DNA of 64,000 nt from Phoronis australis (GCA_002633005.1 NMRA01000414.1:280356-344355); one strand, 5' to 3'; numbered from the stretch's first letter, positions 47,001 through 57,609 are shown. Notes: generated from the letters alone by a model not told the origin. Translations and numbers: made by a program.

Positions 47001-50000
47001 GTCGGACAAGTAGATTTTTTAAAAGGGGGTTCCAAGGCAACAACTTGAAATTTCTGGATTTGAAATCGTTAAAATCAAGGGGAAAATGGGGGTCCGGATC
47101 CCCTTGACCCCCTGGATCCGCCTATGTTTTCAATAGATCGTCTTTAGAAGATGATCTATAAACGTTGCAGTAAATTAGCAAGTATGCATTTTTGACAAAC
47201 GCGGATTCCAAAGTGGTCTGCCACTCAAGTCATTTAAAACACGAAAAGGACTATTTTGGAAGGTGAGAATTTTCGATTGACCAGTGCACCGCGAGATTTT
47301 CGTTATCAATCATAAGACCTTTTCAGTTATCCGTTTCGATGCAGGAAAAAACGTACGCGTACTCGACTCTGACGTAAACCGATATTACAGGCATGCGTTC
47401 TGTAGACGCGAGAATCTCGCGCGAGAATCTCGCGAAGACGCAAAATCACGCAAGACTTCGTTAAATATCGCCATGAATTTGAAGAGAAGCACGTGGTCGC
47501 AAAATGTTCCTTCGTAAGTTTGGATCTCTAGAACTCAGCACAATCTTGACATTAAGAAATCCTCACCACTGTAGTAAGATCTATTAACCATTGAGATTTC
47601 TGGAAAGACTGTCCATCACGCATGAATGCCGCTAGAACGGTAGTACCATATGTTTACGTCAGAGCCTACTCTGAAGGTGTTCTCGGAATCAAAACTGAAA
47701 ATCTGGACTGTTTTAGAAATTGTATAGTGTCATTAGTTACTAATAAACAGTCGGACGGCCGTGTGTCACGTTTGAAACATTTATTGCAATCATATAGCGT
47801 AATTTTAATTTCAAATTATGAATTCGATTTGGATATGAAATAACTACCGCATAGATCCCTCGACGCATGCTGTTCTGGGTGAACTGATAGACAAGGGCTG
47901 GCGTTAGCCCTTTCTGTAAGGCCATGATGCCGTCCACTTGGACGATGGTGCGGAATGCATGTATGACGCTCCTGTTTTTAAAACGAAAATACGTGAATGA
48001 ACTTGATCCGGTTACCATCATTTGGTGACTATTTAGTTACGACGGCATTTTACATTTCAAACACATTCAAATGAAACGTTCGGCTAGAGAATAAACTCGC
48101 CTTATGTCACGAAAACAGTTTTCGATTTAAATCATTTACCGTTATGAAAATGGTCTCAATTCTTTCGTCAACATAGGGTGTAACATCTGGCGTGCGTTCA
48201 GTAGCGCTAGAACCTACACTAGAATCTAGCTAAAATCTAGCCAAAATCACGTGCTTTCATTTAAAATACCCAGCAATATCTCATATAATCTCGTGAAGTC
48301 TTACTTTTTAGCGAGGTCCTAGCGTTACTGAACGGGAGGCAGGGCTTGGAAAGAACTAACATTTCGTTATTGCTTGAGACCAGGCTCTATGAAGTAGGTA
48401 GTAGTATTTGCTGAACATAGCCTCGAAGAATAATGAACCGTCAGTTCTTTGCAAGGCCAAAAATTCAATGAGCGATATGTGATGTTTAAATCAAATGTCG
48501 CTTTCTCACCAACACCACAACTCCTGTTTCGCGGAGTTCCACTCTATGGGAAAGTTAAACTTCCTGACTTATATAGCCACCGCAACTCCTCTCCTAAAGT
48601 GTGGAGTTGCGCAACTCCGCTGTAGTGGGAAACATTAACACTTCGTCTAGAGTAAGGCCCTAAAAGCCGCGCCCATTTTGACACGCGACTCAACCAGACA
48701 GTCGTCATTCCCGCTCTCAGTAATCTCACGTAAAGAATAAGAGATCAGAAATCTGACAGAGAATAATGCTGAAGAGAGACGTAGGATTCAAATATGCCAT
48801 CTAGTGTTGAATTCAGAGAACTAATGATAACTGCGATGTCCCTAGTCGATGGGAAATGTAAGTGGAATTGCGGTAGACCGGAGTTCCCTATTGGCAAAGT
48901 GACAAAACTCTTCAAGATAACACGGTTCATTTCCCTTTAATTTCAGACAAGTCTTCCCAACAGTTACTTTTTAGTGAAACATCGACGTAACTTGAAGTTT
49001 ACGACCCAAGTTAAAAGGTCCGATCCAACCAAAAAAGCCTTTTAAAAGTATCATTGGAATAAGCACTTTAGATGGTTGTAAGCGCAATTTATGACAGATA
49101 TAGGAGGGGTTTTCTTAGTTATAGAGATATAGATGTGAACGACCGCCAGGCGGTCTACACCACCAGTTTTGCCCCCTCAGCTCGCCCTGTCCAACCACCA
49201 GTGTAGATCCATCCACTCGGTCGCCACAAACTAATTTCCAGTTTAGTTCCTCCACCCGTTGGTCTCTTTAGTGGGGGAGCACTATCCTCCAATTTCATGC
49301 GTGGGGCACTTGTCCCCCCGCTCCCCCCACCTTCTTGCCTGTGTTTATCTAGTTAGTGTACAAAAGTACACAAGAATTTACGAGGAAACTAAAATAAATC
49401 AAAAAGTGTTAAAAAGTACGTACACACCGGGAACATATATAAAAATACGTACACACAGTGAACATGTATAAAAATACGTACATACAGGGAACATGTATAA
49501 AAGAAAAGTCAAGAACACATTTTTTTTACTCGATCAACAAAATGAAGTGTAACTGAGATGATAGCGTAATCCATAGACATGCTCAGTTTCACTTAATCTG
49601 CAAAATAAAAAGAGTTTTTTCGACATTTAAAAGAATTTGCATGGGCGGTGCACCATAGGGGGCTGGAGGGCTGTCCCATTTATTTCAGTGCTACGCCGCC
49701 CATGATTTAAGGAATGGTTGTTTTTAATGTCGCTAAGAAGTTCAATCCAGGCTGAGCCGCAACTGTATGAAATTAGGCCAAACCAAAAGTCTTACTGAAC
49801 GAAATTGCAATGATGCTGTACTACGAATGTTGAGCCTCTACGGTGTGACGACACGAGAGCGAATGAGTAACGTTGCATAGGGAAGGAGAAAGAAATGAAA
49901 AATGACATATACCCCGAACGACCCCAAACGAACTTTACGACTGCCATTAAAAACGAAAGCTCCGTTAGTGGGTATCAAGCAGTATAAAGTTGTATATATA

Positions 50001-50148
50001 TCTGCCTCACCTGTACGTCACGTGATATTGCCCTCTTGCTTTCAGTTCACCTTGCAGCTGGTAACGGACTTTAACGACATCTAGTGGATTACTAACCACA
50101 ACGGCACCGGCTGAAGACAACCCTCCGAGTATGTATTCTATAGACGCC
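35040..50148 (-). CDS. SLC25A35-like: mitochondrial carrier, SLC25A34/35-like (5' incomplete)
   Basis: Minus-strand exons: 50148-50011, 47971-47848, 46286-46161, probably 42573-42487, 42302-42198 and 35465-35040. All junction phases agree. Landmarks: repeat 1 N-P-L-D-V-V-K-V-R with Y-Q-L-Q-G-E-L-K-A-R-G; then V-D-G-I-M-A-L-Q-K-G-L-T-P-A-L-V-Y-Q-F; G-T-A-A-A-G-A-V-S-G opening repeat 2; G-L-W-R-G-A; and repeat 3 Q-P-F-D-V-I-A-T-R-L-Y-N-Q with K-G-V-S-A-N-L-F-R. The wording follows vertebrate SLC25A35/A34, orphan inner-membrane six-helix carriers. The C-terminus has about 40 extra His/Asp-rich residues. The start exon was not found. The 42487-42573 exon is weak: its frame fits both neighbours but it lacks the K-T-x-L-Q seen in relatives, while another frame there reads S-K-T-H-L and then stops. 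The 42198 donor is GCAAGT, so the last intron is apparently GC-AG. Transport substrate unknown. Confidence 0.85.
35537..36043. repeat. 44-bp direct repeat flanking an AT-rich insert
   Basis: 35537-35580 and 36000-36043 match at 41 of 44 positions. The second copy starts directly after the isolated N at 35999. Between them, minus-strand sequence ends in AAATAAACG and an A-rich tract (T-rich on plus, 35619-35642), which resembles the 3' end of a retroelement. Both an insertion with a long target duplication and an assembly join are possible. Confidence 0.4.
36465..39821. mobile_element. 3357-bp DNA transposon with 50-bp inverted ends
   Basis: 36465-36514 and 39772-39821 are inverted repeats identical at 48 of 50 positions, opening CACCCCGGCCAACCCGCGAT. 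ACGTTA directly flanks both ends (36459-36464 and 39822-39827), a perfect 6-bp target duplication. The core motif GCGATCGWGAACG occurs twice in each terminal repeat and again inside: left side near 36877, 36912 and 36930 in one orientation, right side near 39352 and 39403 in the opposite one. Such subterminal repeats are typical transposase-binding sites. No transposase frame remains, so it is non-autonomous. It sits in the last intron of the carrier gene. A 6-bp duplication fits hAT6, IS3EU or Dada-like groups, among others. It contains the isolated N at 37250. Confidence 0.85.
39961..40058 (+). repeat. 16-bp tandem repeat, left block
   Basis: Six degenerate units of AAGGTTCACTACTCCG. A block with the inverted sequence lies at 40715-40816, so the two blocks may be the ends of an element of about 850 bp. 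Both are in the last intron of the carrier gene. Confidence 0.65.
40715..40816 (-). repeat. 16-bp tandem repeat, right block (inverted)
   Basis: On the minus strand it reads CTATTCTGAAGGTGCACTAC then TCCGAAGGTTCGCTG, followed by more diverged units. It is the inverted counterpart of 39961-40058. Confidence 0.55.
41495..41545 (-). mobile_element. 51-bp inverted-repeat mini-element, copy 1
   Basis: Ends GGGCGGTGCA and TGCACCGCCC are perfect inverted repeats. Inside are CACTGAAATAAGTGGG and a GACCCCTATGG segment. The same element in the other orientation lies at 49643-49701. Both copies are within introns of the carrier gene. Confidence 0.6.
43260..44585. other. intronic stretch of the carrier gene
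   Basis: No exon found on either strand. A segment near 44100-44145 (ACCCTGATGAAGACAG, then AATCTCGAAATATT) resembles a motif seen near the ends of some retroelements, but nothing else supports an element here. Confidence 0.3.
44589..44914. mobile_element. 326-bp MITE with TTA target duplication
   Basis: Terminal repeats AGTCCCGTCCATACACA and, on the other strand, AGTGCCGTCCATACACA match at 16 of 17 positions. TTA flanks both ends (44586-44588 and 44915-44917), the signature of PIF/Harbinger elements. A shorter pair of similar ends inside (AGTCCCGTCTACAC near 44792, and GTCCAGACGGCACT near 44848) suggests a related element nested within it. Non-coding. Confidence 0.75.
45616..45745 (+). mobile_element. 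GCGTTCWGTAGCG-end MITE, copy 2
   Basis: Starts GCGTTCCGTAGACGTGAGAA. Shares CACAAGACTTCATGAAATAT and CGCCATG with the copy at 47396. Ends are diverged. In an intron of the carrier gene. Confidence 0.45.
46968..47124. mobile_element. hAT-like MITE, GGCGGATCC subfamily
   Basis: Starts CAGGGGCGAATCCAGG and ends CCTGGATCCGCCTAT. Interior closely follows 23455-23600 and 59412-59572 (CAACTTGAAATTTCT, AAAATCAAGGGGAAAAT, CCCCTTGACCCC). In an intron of the carrier gene. Confidence 0.6.
47396..47516 (+). mobile_element. GCGTTCWGTAGCG-end MITE, copy 3
   Basis: Starts GCGTTCTGTAGACGCGAGAA, with a short internal tandem duplication of CGCGAGAATCT. Shares CACGCAAGACTTCGTTAAAT and GCACGTGGTCGC with its sisters. 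In an intron of the carrier gene. Confidence 0.5.
48195..48334 (+). mobile_element. GCGTTCWGTAGCG-end MITE, copy 4 (best ends)
   Basis: Terminal inverted repeats CGTTCAGTAGCGCTAG and, on the other strand, CGTTCAGTAACGCTAG differ at one of 16 positions. The interior matches the minus-strand copy at 25161-25295 (CCAAAATCACGTGCT, GCAATATCTC, TTTTTAGCGAGGTC). 140 bp, non-coding, in an intron of the carrier gene. Confidence 0.65.
49411..49498 (+). repeat. 29-bp tandem repeat, three units
   Basis: Three consecutive units of about 29 bases, each AAAAATACGTACACACAGGG followed by AACATGTAT with small changes. A simple minisatellite in an intron of the carrier gene. Confidence 0.8.
49643..49701 (+). 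mobile_element. inverted-repeat mini-element, copy 2
   Basis: Inverted sister of 41495-41545: begins GGGCGGTGCACCATAGGG and ends ATTTCAGTGCTACGCCGCCC. One substitution or gap breaks the right terminal repeat. Confidence 0.6.
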
Positions 50149-53100
50149 CTGTTGGAAATTCAATGTTTTCACTTATGCTATGAACCCAAACCTCGGACCA
50201 CATTTGTTAGTTCAAGTATGAATAATTGCCCCTAAATTGCAGCAAGATTCAAAGACAATCAAAATGTCATCATATATTCCCCGCTTAAACGTTGTAGACG
50301 TGAGAATGGTCCACATGCTGATGAAGTTTCTAGGTTGAGAATTATATTTGTGGGTAAAAACGAACCAACCTGCTCTATAGTGAGCGGAAGAACAGCATTT
50401 TTATACAAACTGTGATTTTGCCCTGCAATGAACAGTGTCCAGGGAGCAAATAAATATGTCGAGTGTTCTTACGATATACCTCTTATCACGCATTCTCACT
50501 GTTTTTATTGCAGATACACAGACGTGATCTTGCACTAATTTGTTTCGCTTAACTTTCCGCTGAGAGATAAAGTACAAATACAAAATACGCCACCAGAAGG
50601 AAAACACCATTATTTGCTTTTCATATAGTGAAATTGACATTGCCTTCTTTCTGAGGATCGGTGCATTCTCGCCTTGTTGTGAAATACAGGCTCTGGCTGT
50701 GTTAATATTCTGAAGCAAAACATTGTGTCCTCAGACCCGACGTCGTTGACAGTAAATGCTAATTAACCAATTGCGGTCCCTGGAAATGAGCACGGGTCCC
50801 ATGGCACCCTTGCATGCGCCAGAAGACCGGACGTTTACTTGGTAATTTATACTGCGAGAAACTTACATGTTCAATGATGTATGGCGTCTTGGTGGTTAAC
50901 GCATTCACGAACGTAACCGGGCTCTCACGTCGGCTCAGGGCCGCTCAGGAAGGACACGAGCAGACAACAGTTGTCATTGACAACTATTCCGTCGCTTAGT
51001 TTCGTGCTCAGATTATAATTCCAGCTGAGTTGCGCTTGAATGCGGACCACTCTTTAGAGGTAGCCTCGGATATTCGGCAGAGTAAAACAGTATAGATCAT
51101 AGTCTTACTGATCATGTATACAAAGTTCACAAGATAAGGCATTTTATCATTTGAGCTTCTGAAACGCAACATGGCTCATCTGCATACACATTTTTGTCAC
51201 GTTTTCACTGTCGAAGATCGAGCCAAATATTTTCACCAATATGAACTTTTCTTTTCAACGGGATGAAGAATAAAAAGGACACCGTTAGAATATTATATCG
51301 CGTTTCTGTTTACTCAGCTATATTTGACAGCATAGATGGAAAACACCTCATGCCTATTATAAAATTATGTTCGAGACATGGGGATTGTAGAATGAAATTT
51401 GCATTTTATATCTAGAATCCTTCCATGAAATTTTGTTCCCGAGTAATGGTTTTCAAATATTAGATGATGGAAGCGATTGACATACAGGCTGATTCATAAT
51501 GAAAAAGTGAAAACCATAGATCTTCAATCAGACAGTATTTAGCGTCGATGTTAAAAATATGGACTCATACTTATGTAGTTAATGTCAGATATTGGAAATG
51601 GCAAATATTGCATTAAGGGATGTAACATATTGAAAGGCTCGTTTTGCTAATATTTGCGTGCTCAAGGACAGAAAAATAATTAATTAAACTCTTCACAAAA
51701 TATCAAATCAATTTTACCCGTTTTTGTTGGGCTACTTGAAATCGATTGTGGATTAGATATCGCAATTTTAATTAATCCATTAGAAATCGTTCCCAGGTAA
51801 CGGAGCGCCTCGCAGGTACAAGAGCAATTACCAATAATGCAAACAAAAGGTACGCTTTCGTCTAGCCATTGTTTCTTAAGTAGCAACCATCAACTGTTTG
51901 CGGCTTGTATTTGCTGAAACAGCGAACCCGTCAATAAACGGGACGCTGCGGACGTTACGCCTACTGAAATGAACTTGATTTGGATTCGAAAGCTTTGGCG
52001 ACGTTGGAGGCAATTGGAAGATTGGTTGGAATATTTTGGTGAATTACCATTTACTAGTATATTTCCGAAACCACTGGCATTTCGACGACAGTAAATCTGC
52101 TGAAATCTACAGGCGTCCTGTGCACGCAACGTCAACGCTGCTACTGTGTCTTGTGGTAGATTCAGTCACACGGCGATATCACAATGTCGGGCATATGAAC
52201 CACCCTTTTCGAGTATGAATCATAACCATTTCAGTACATGATGCGACACGATAATTAATTTAGAAAAGATTTAGGTCGTGCATGATTTTCAATAAACGTA
52301 AATATGTGTTTGCTTTCGTGCTTTTATGAGTGAAATGTTTATAAAACATTTACAAGAAGTCAATAATAAATTGTTGTTGGTTAACAATCATCCCATCTAT
52401 TTGGTTTAACCAATTGTAAAAACATGAATTTCCGACTCTAGTTATTGTGATCTATGCGCTTATTATATCATGAATCAGTAGTGGCAAGCTGATCAAACAG
52501 TGTCTGACACTTCCACAGTCAATATCGATAGTAACGTGGATATTGAACCAAAACAGAATTGACAAAGTTTTCAACAATTGCATTCAGTTCTCATTTTCTG
52601 GTACAGTTTGGACAGGACGTCTATCAGGCATTTAATTTTTAATTCAGCGCGCTGCGCAGTTTAAAGCGATAACATCAACATAAACGCATTACTCGCCGGC
52701 ATACTACATGTCGAAAGTGTGGAAAGCGAGTACGGCGAACAATAGGTAAAAATGTGCCTCGTCATTGTACACCTGCATTGATTAAATTTCAATGAAAGTA
52801 GCTTTATTGAATATTAATAAATGCTTTCATTTAGAAATCTAATCAACACGGTGCCGTATTTTCACACTTTGAATTGAACTATAAAATTTTTGTTGTGAAA
52901 ATCAACATAATGTAATGAAGGCGATAGAGGTTTCTTGCTTGGAACTCAAATGATCTCCCTAAGATTCCAGGACCGTGTACGATATCGCATCACAGCTATT
53001 TTGAGGACAGGGGGCGTGACGAGTCCCAACCAATGAGTAAGCTAACGCACATGTGCACACACATAAGTGGAGGGGTTTTCCAACTCGCTTTCAGACTCCG
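50149..53100. other. region upstream of the carrier gene, no exon found
   Basis: The start exon of the carrier should lie here and end in phase 2. A minus-strand donor at 50870 (ATTGAACAT/GTAAGTTTC) is strong but is not preceded by a usable ATG in the right phase. No other gene or repeat was recognised in about 3 kb. Confidence 0.4.
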
Positions 53101-53278
53101 ATGTGACCGTCAAGGTAACTCAAAGGTAGCACTGGTGTAAAAGATGAGCAAATTTGTCTTCCTTCTTCAGCCTGCGTGGTATGTAGCAGTCAATGCAAGT
53201 AGATCTGCACCTAACGACACAATACATTTATATTTTCAGGGGCAGAAAATTGCTAAGGTAAATTTCTGTGCAGCAAAG

Positions 53279-53805
53279 TCAGTGATTGACCAAGAAGCAT
53301 TGGGTAAATTCTGTTGGCTGACAAACAGTTGTTGGTAGTGACCATCTTGCCGGGAAAGAAGCCTTCAGAAAAAACATCTCACGGAAGTAGTCACGGTAAA
53401 CTAGTTTACATCCCTGCAAACCAGTGGCGCGTATCGTGCGAAAAGTTGTCCCTACAGTTTGACGATCTCTGGACTCAACTGCAGAGCGCTGGCAGCCCAA
53501 ACGCTTACCGTTCTTCCGTCCGCGCTTGCGGTTAACGTCTCACAGACATCCACCGGTATGCCGGCGTCACCACAGACCGTATCGCCCACTCTTACGAAGG
53601 GACTGATGGATGTCCCATCCACTCTGATCTCGATGGGCAACATGGGTACTTCAGCACTTGTCTTACAACAGTCGCCAACGGTCCTGGGTGGACCTTTCCT
53701 GCCAATGCAGTTCGGACAAGTTCCTGGACAGTTGCCTCTAGGGTCCCAGCTTTCGCCGACAATGTCGTAAGTATAAAAATCGCCTTGTCTGTAGTCAGCT
53801 TTGTA
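53279..53805 (-). CDS. probable exon pair of an unrecognised Cys-rich protein
   Basis: Minus exon 53805-53509 (99 codons, phase 0 at both ends, preceded by CCACAG and followed by GTAAGC) and exon 53413-53279 (44 codons and TGA, acceptor TGGTTTGCAG) join in frame over a 95-bp intron. The first contains Y-D-I-V-G-E-S-W-D-P, then C-P-G-T-C-P-N-C and G-D-C-C; the order of Tyr/Trp, spaced cysteines and Cys-Cys loosely recalls a von Willebrand C module. The region is richer in GC than its surroundings and codons follow an RNY bias. That bias is equally present on the plus strand, where another frame ends at a strong GTAAGT donor (53767), so direction is not certain. No start exon was found. Confidence 0.4.
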
Positions 53806-53892
53806 CTGTGGTATCTTGAAATTTCATGAATTATGGTTCAGTGTAAGGTTGGCTGTGTACCGCATAGTCATTATTAAAATTAAAATACAGGT

Positions 53893-54231
53893 ATGTCATT
53901 GAAGTTCTTCATCACACAAACTGAAAAATATGAGACGTCGGTCAAGACCTCCGTAAACAACACAGACATGACATTGGTTTTATTGAAAAGTAAAGAAAAA
54001 CGTGTCAGTTTGTTCAAGACGAAAGACAAGATAACGATAAAGACAGAACGGACAATTTCGCTGGTTAAACGTAAAAGTGATGACGCTGCCAATATCATAA
54101 TTGCCTCCAGACAAACCGCGTGCCACCATGGTGCCACATACTTGTATCAAATCATTAACGGTGTATTTGAAACTTCAGCAAGTAAGCCGTGTTTTAGATT
54201 CAACAGTTTCTGTGCCGTTCTCGCATGCTAG
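53893..54231 (+). CDS. candidate plus-strand exon, 112 codons, unrecognised
   Basis: An ATG-led frame of 112 codons follows an AG acceptor-like AAAATACAG at 53881-53889. The product is Lys/Thr/Ser-rich with alternating hydrophobic residues (for example T-L-V-L-L-K-S-K-E-K-R-V-S-L) and ends with a Cys-rich tail. Codon use looks protein-like, but no family was recognised, the phase does not fit the upstream GTAAGT donor at 53767, and no other exon was found. It could be a single short gene or chance. Confidence 0.25.
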   Translation: MSLKFFITQTEKYETSVKTSVNNTDMTLVLLKSKEKRVSLFKTKDKITIKTERTISLVKRKSDDAANIIIASRQTACHHGATYLYQIINGVFETSASKPCFRFNSFCAVLAC

Positions 54232-54449
54232 GTCATTAATTCTGTGCAACGCCGTCGTACCACTAGGCGAATGCATATATTTACAAATTGTGGGCAAACA
54301 TGCTATCTCGAAATGCAAATTTGAAACGTATAACCTGGCGCGCTGTGGCATGTTTGGATTGAAAAGAGTGAAGCGTAGATTTATTGTGCAAATTTGGACC
54401 AAAGCTGCTGTACAGAGTTGAGGGTGCAATCGAGTGTGAAGAACAGCCA

Positions 54450-56130
54450 CCCATTTTTGGATAAATAATTCATCTAAGCTGTTACTCTGTATTTTCTGAG
54501 TTCAAGGTTGAAAGAGAACATTGAAACCATGCGCTAAAGCGTATATTTTACCTATAAATAATTGACTACGTGATCAGATTTGTGAAACCTGGTCGTCGCT
54601 TGTTTTCCGCTAGCTCGATTTCTGTTAATTAGTTATGGTTTCCGGCTAAACAAGAAGAAAGGTGAAATAATTGGCTTCTCATTGATATTAGAGGAGTTTG
54701 TCCTATTCTTCGCCTTGTTAACCAACCGTCTGTAGCGTATGACTCGAGACACATTTGCAGATTACTCAACAGTAATAATTTAATCACCTACGTCTCTTTA
54801 AGAAAGCTTCACAATGGATTGGCAGCAATCCGATTTTCCGCAGCTCTTGTTTTTATCTTTAGTACCAAGATAAGATCAACAACCGTGGTAAAATCCGCCT
54901 GAACAGAGAAAAACAAACGTGAACGGAATTGTAAAGTGTGATATTAGCAAGTAAGCTTGCACCAGCTCCTTATAAAAGTTGAGTTGAACTTTGTGTAATA
55001 TTTATGAGGCTGTCTGAAGCGTTGCTATTGATATATGGGAGCTCACGTCGTTCGCGTGAAAACGCCCCCCTGTTCGGGATGCCGCGTCAGGGCACAGCGT
55101 GTATAAGGGTCTCCATAAAACTGAAGAGCTGATTAGCTTCATGAACTGCAGAGCAAATGTACCGAAGCTTGTAAATTTCTTTCGCTTGGGAAATAAATTC
55201 GTAACCGACACGTACTAATAACAGCTGGGAAATGCTAAATAACTTTCAAACTAATTAACTAATTACAGCGCTTTGTTGAAATACACAATCCGTAGACCAC
55301 TGTATTACGAACGTCATCTTCAGCGACAAAAACTACATTAGACGGACAGTCTAAACCTCTGCAACTTACCTAATATATAATCTATTGGAGGCAAGTGCAC
55401 AAGCACTAGGATTTCCTCATTACGAATGATTGGGCAACTGACTACACGTGCAAAAATAGGCAGGAAAAGTCTAGAATTATGTCTCTGCATTTTTCAGTAC
55501 GGCAGGAAAAAGAATATCCAACTGTCGGCTATAGTTATGATTATCGAATAATCACTACCTGAAGATAATCATTTGGCAATTACGGTACAAAATCCGAACA
55601 TTTGCTCAGTGTGAAACCGGTGTTATTTGGAGTTGTGTTACATCACTTTAAGCATCAATCAATCACACAGCAGTTAACTTAAATTTTACCTGTTCGTAAC
55701 GGCTGGTCCGTGTTATGATTACCGAGAGTGTAGAATCGGTCTCGAATGACAACTCGTTTGGCTAGTCATTTCATTTTCATGATGAAATTGTCCATCAAGA
55801 ATATTTTGTTGCTTAAAAACAAAAGATTGAGTAATTCCCTAGAAAATACAAGAAAGTTTCTTTTTAAAAGTAAAACAAGCTCGAAATTGGCCTCTTGTTT
55901 AGAGGAACGCATTGCAGTGGGGTAATGAGGAACTCTGTTTTGGCATCAGAACGTCAAAAAAGTGCAGGATAAAAGAACAAAGCGCAGTTGATTCTGGTCT
56001 GTGTTCCATTGTACATCGTGTCTGTGGAGCGGCATTTTTTCAGTTGCTCATTTTTTCAATACAGTAACTCTACCTGAGACGATACGAATACTCAATGCTT
56101 GGCAAATCATGGCGTTTCAAACCTTGCTTA
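54450..56130. other. non-coding stretch
   Basis: No exon, RNA gene or repeat with clear ends. The segment 56037-56120 resembles part of the 111-bp repeat unit at 62.6 kb (TTGCTCA then CACCTGAG-like and GGCTTTTCAAACCT-like runs). Confidence 0.35.
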
Positions 56131-56136
56131 CCTATT

Positions 56137-56295
56137 CGGTGGCGGATTAAGAGGGGGGCAAGGGGGTCATGCGCCCCCCTAAAATTCTCCCAGATTCCAT
56201 TTAGATGTTCGGGGGGGGGGTGAATGTCTGACGGGCAAAATCCTGGCTAATACTCTGTCCTGCCCCCCGAACTCAAAATCCTGGATCCGTCCCTG
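56137..56295. mobile_element. hAT-like MITE
   Basis: Starts CGGTGGCGGATTAAGAGG and ends CTGGATCCGTCCCTG. The interior (CCCAGATTCCATTTAGATG, TTCGGGGGGG, CTGGCTAATACTCTG) matches the copy at 9047-9207. Non-coding. Confidence 0.6.
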
Positions 56296-56868
56296 CTGTT
56301 TCCTATGTACGTTTGTGCAGGTTTTCAAAAAGCACAAAAATTCACGAGGCCTTGGCTATAATTGATGCGGTCGGGCTTGACGGTCAGCGCGGGTGTCAAC
56401 CTGGGTGGGGGTAGAGTCCACAAACAATTATGCTTTTTTGGACTAAACCACTGACAGTAAGTCTTTTATGGACGCGGATTTAGGCTTTTACCCTCTTTTG
56501 TAACGAATGAATCCGAGTGAGTTTGACTGAGTAGTAAATGCACACTTACAAGAACAAGTGTTGTGTGATTTACACTGACGTATAAGTATGATGTCGCCCA
56601 AAGCACTCACCCGTACCTTGCCATGACTGTTACTCAAGCTACATGGCAAGGCGGACGTCTTCCCTCGGTCTGTGTCATTCCTATTTTTAGACGACCACAA
56701 GGCTGAAAAATGTGTATATAATTTATGTTTGTATACCAGGAAAATAGGACACGAATTTGAAACCCCACCCCAAATACGCATTGTGTCACTGAGCACAAGG
56801 AAATACGTGCTGTCTCATGAGAATTCACATTTACCTCTTGAATGATTGGAGGTGAACCTTATTGGTTG

Positions 56869-57007
56869 GTAGAGGATACAGTGTGGCCTAGTGAGATAAG
56901 TGTCGGCTTCCTTTACTCAAGGCGGGTTCGAGTCCAACTGGGGCACACTGCTAGACCCTGGAGTCAGGTCTCTAGCTCTTCGGCTCGGATTTAACTATAA
57001 ATTAAGA
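56869..57007 (+). mobile_element. tRNA-derived SINE, copy 2
   Basis: Starts GTAGAGGATACAGTGTGGCC, with an A-box-like TGGCCTAGTGAGATAAG and a perfect B box GGTTCGAGTCC, then a body containing GGTCTCTAGCTCTTCGGCTC and an AT-rich tail. It aligns along its length with the minus-strand copy at 11401-11580. The better pol III boxes here suggest a younger copy. Confidence 0.75.
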
Positions 57008-57468
57008 TAAAAATAGTTTTAGGGTTAGGACAATGGGCCATGCGTGGCCTGCGCACTTCTCGTACCGAAGGTATACCACACAGTATGCATTTATTGTATG
57101 TTCATGGTGGGTAGTGTAATGCGACATATAGGCCAAAAAACTGAGGGTGACATTTGTCAACACGGCCCTCTACAATGCAGACTATTGTAAATACTCTTGC
57201 GAAAGCTTACTCTGGTAGTAAATATTTTTCTATTGAATACATAACCAATACTAATTGAAATGTTGAGTGATAGACAAATACCACCTTCTTTCATCTTCGT
57301 AACAATGGACAACAAAACGCCATGCCTATCACACCTGATTGGGACTCCTCGATTTGCTATTAATAACCAACCCTTGGTTTTATTTACGTTCAACAATGGT
57401 CTGCTACTCCGTGTTTATTTACGTTGTCACGTGCTGCGTCTACTCAATGCCGACCAGTGACGTCATTG

Positions 57469-57501
57469 AGGCCGTGTTGTGGTGACTCCACAACACGGCC
57501 T
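57469..57501. repeat. perfect 14-bp hairpin
   Basis: AGGCCGTGTTGTGG (57469-57482), loop TGACT, then the exact complement (57488-57501). GC-rich in AT-rich surroundings. No T-run or coding context explains it. Confidence 0.8.
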
Positions 57502-57609
57502 TATCAGCTGATTCGATATACAGCATTATATACTTCTTGTATTTTACATAATTTGAATGAAATTATGACTGAAAGGGCAGTGAATGGGCCTCTCTGCAAA
57601 AAAGCATGA

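Noticed and set aside
50870-50960. Start exon of the carrier gene at the minus-strand GTAAGT donor
   Set aside because: No in-frame ATG gives the phase-2 end needed to join the exon at 50148.
53459-53770. 103-codon plus-strand frame (Ser/Thr/Pro/Leu-rich)
   Set aside because: Its composition looks like an out-of-register reading. The minus frame, and the codon-aligned plus frame, show a better codon pattern.
57018-57027. TTAGGG-like telomeric repeat
   Set aside because: Fewer than two units; a chance match beside the SINE tail.
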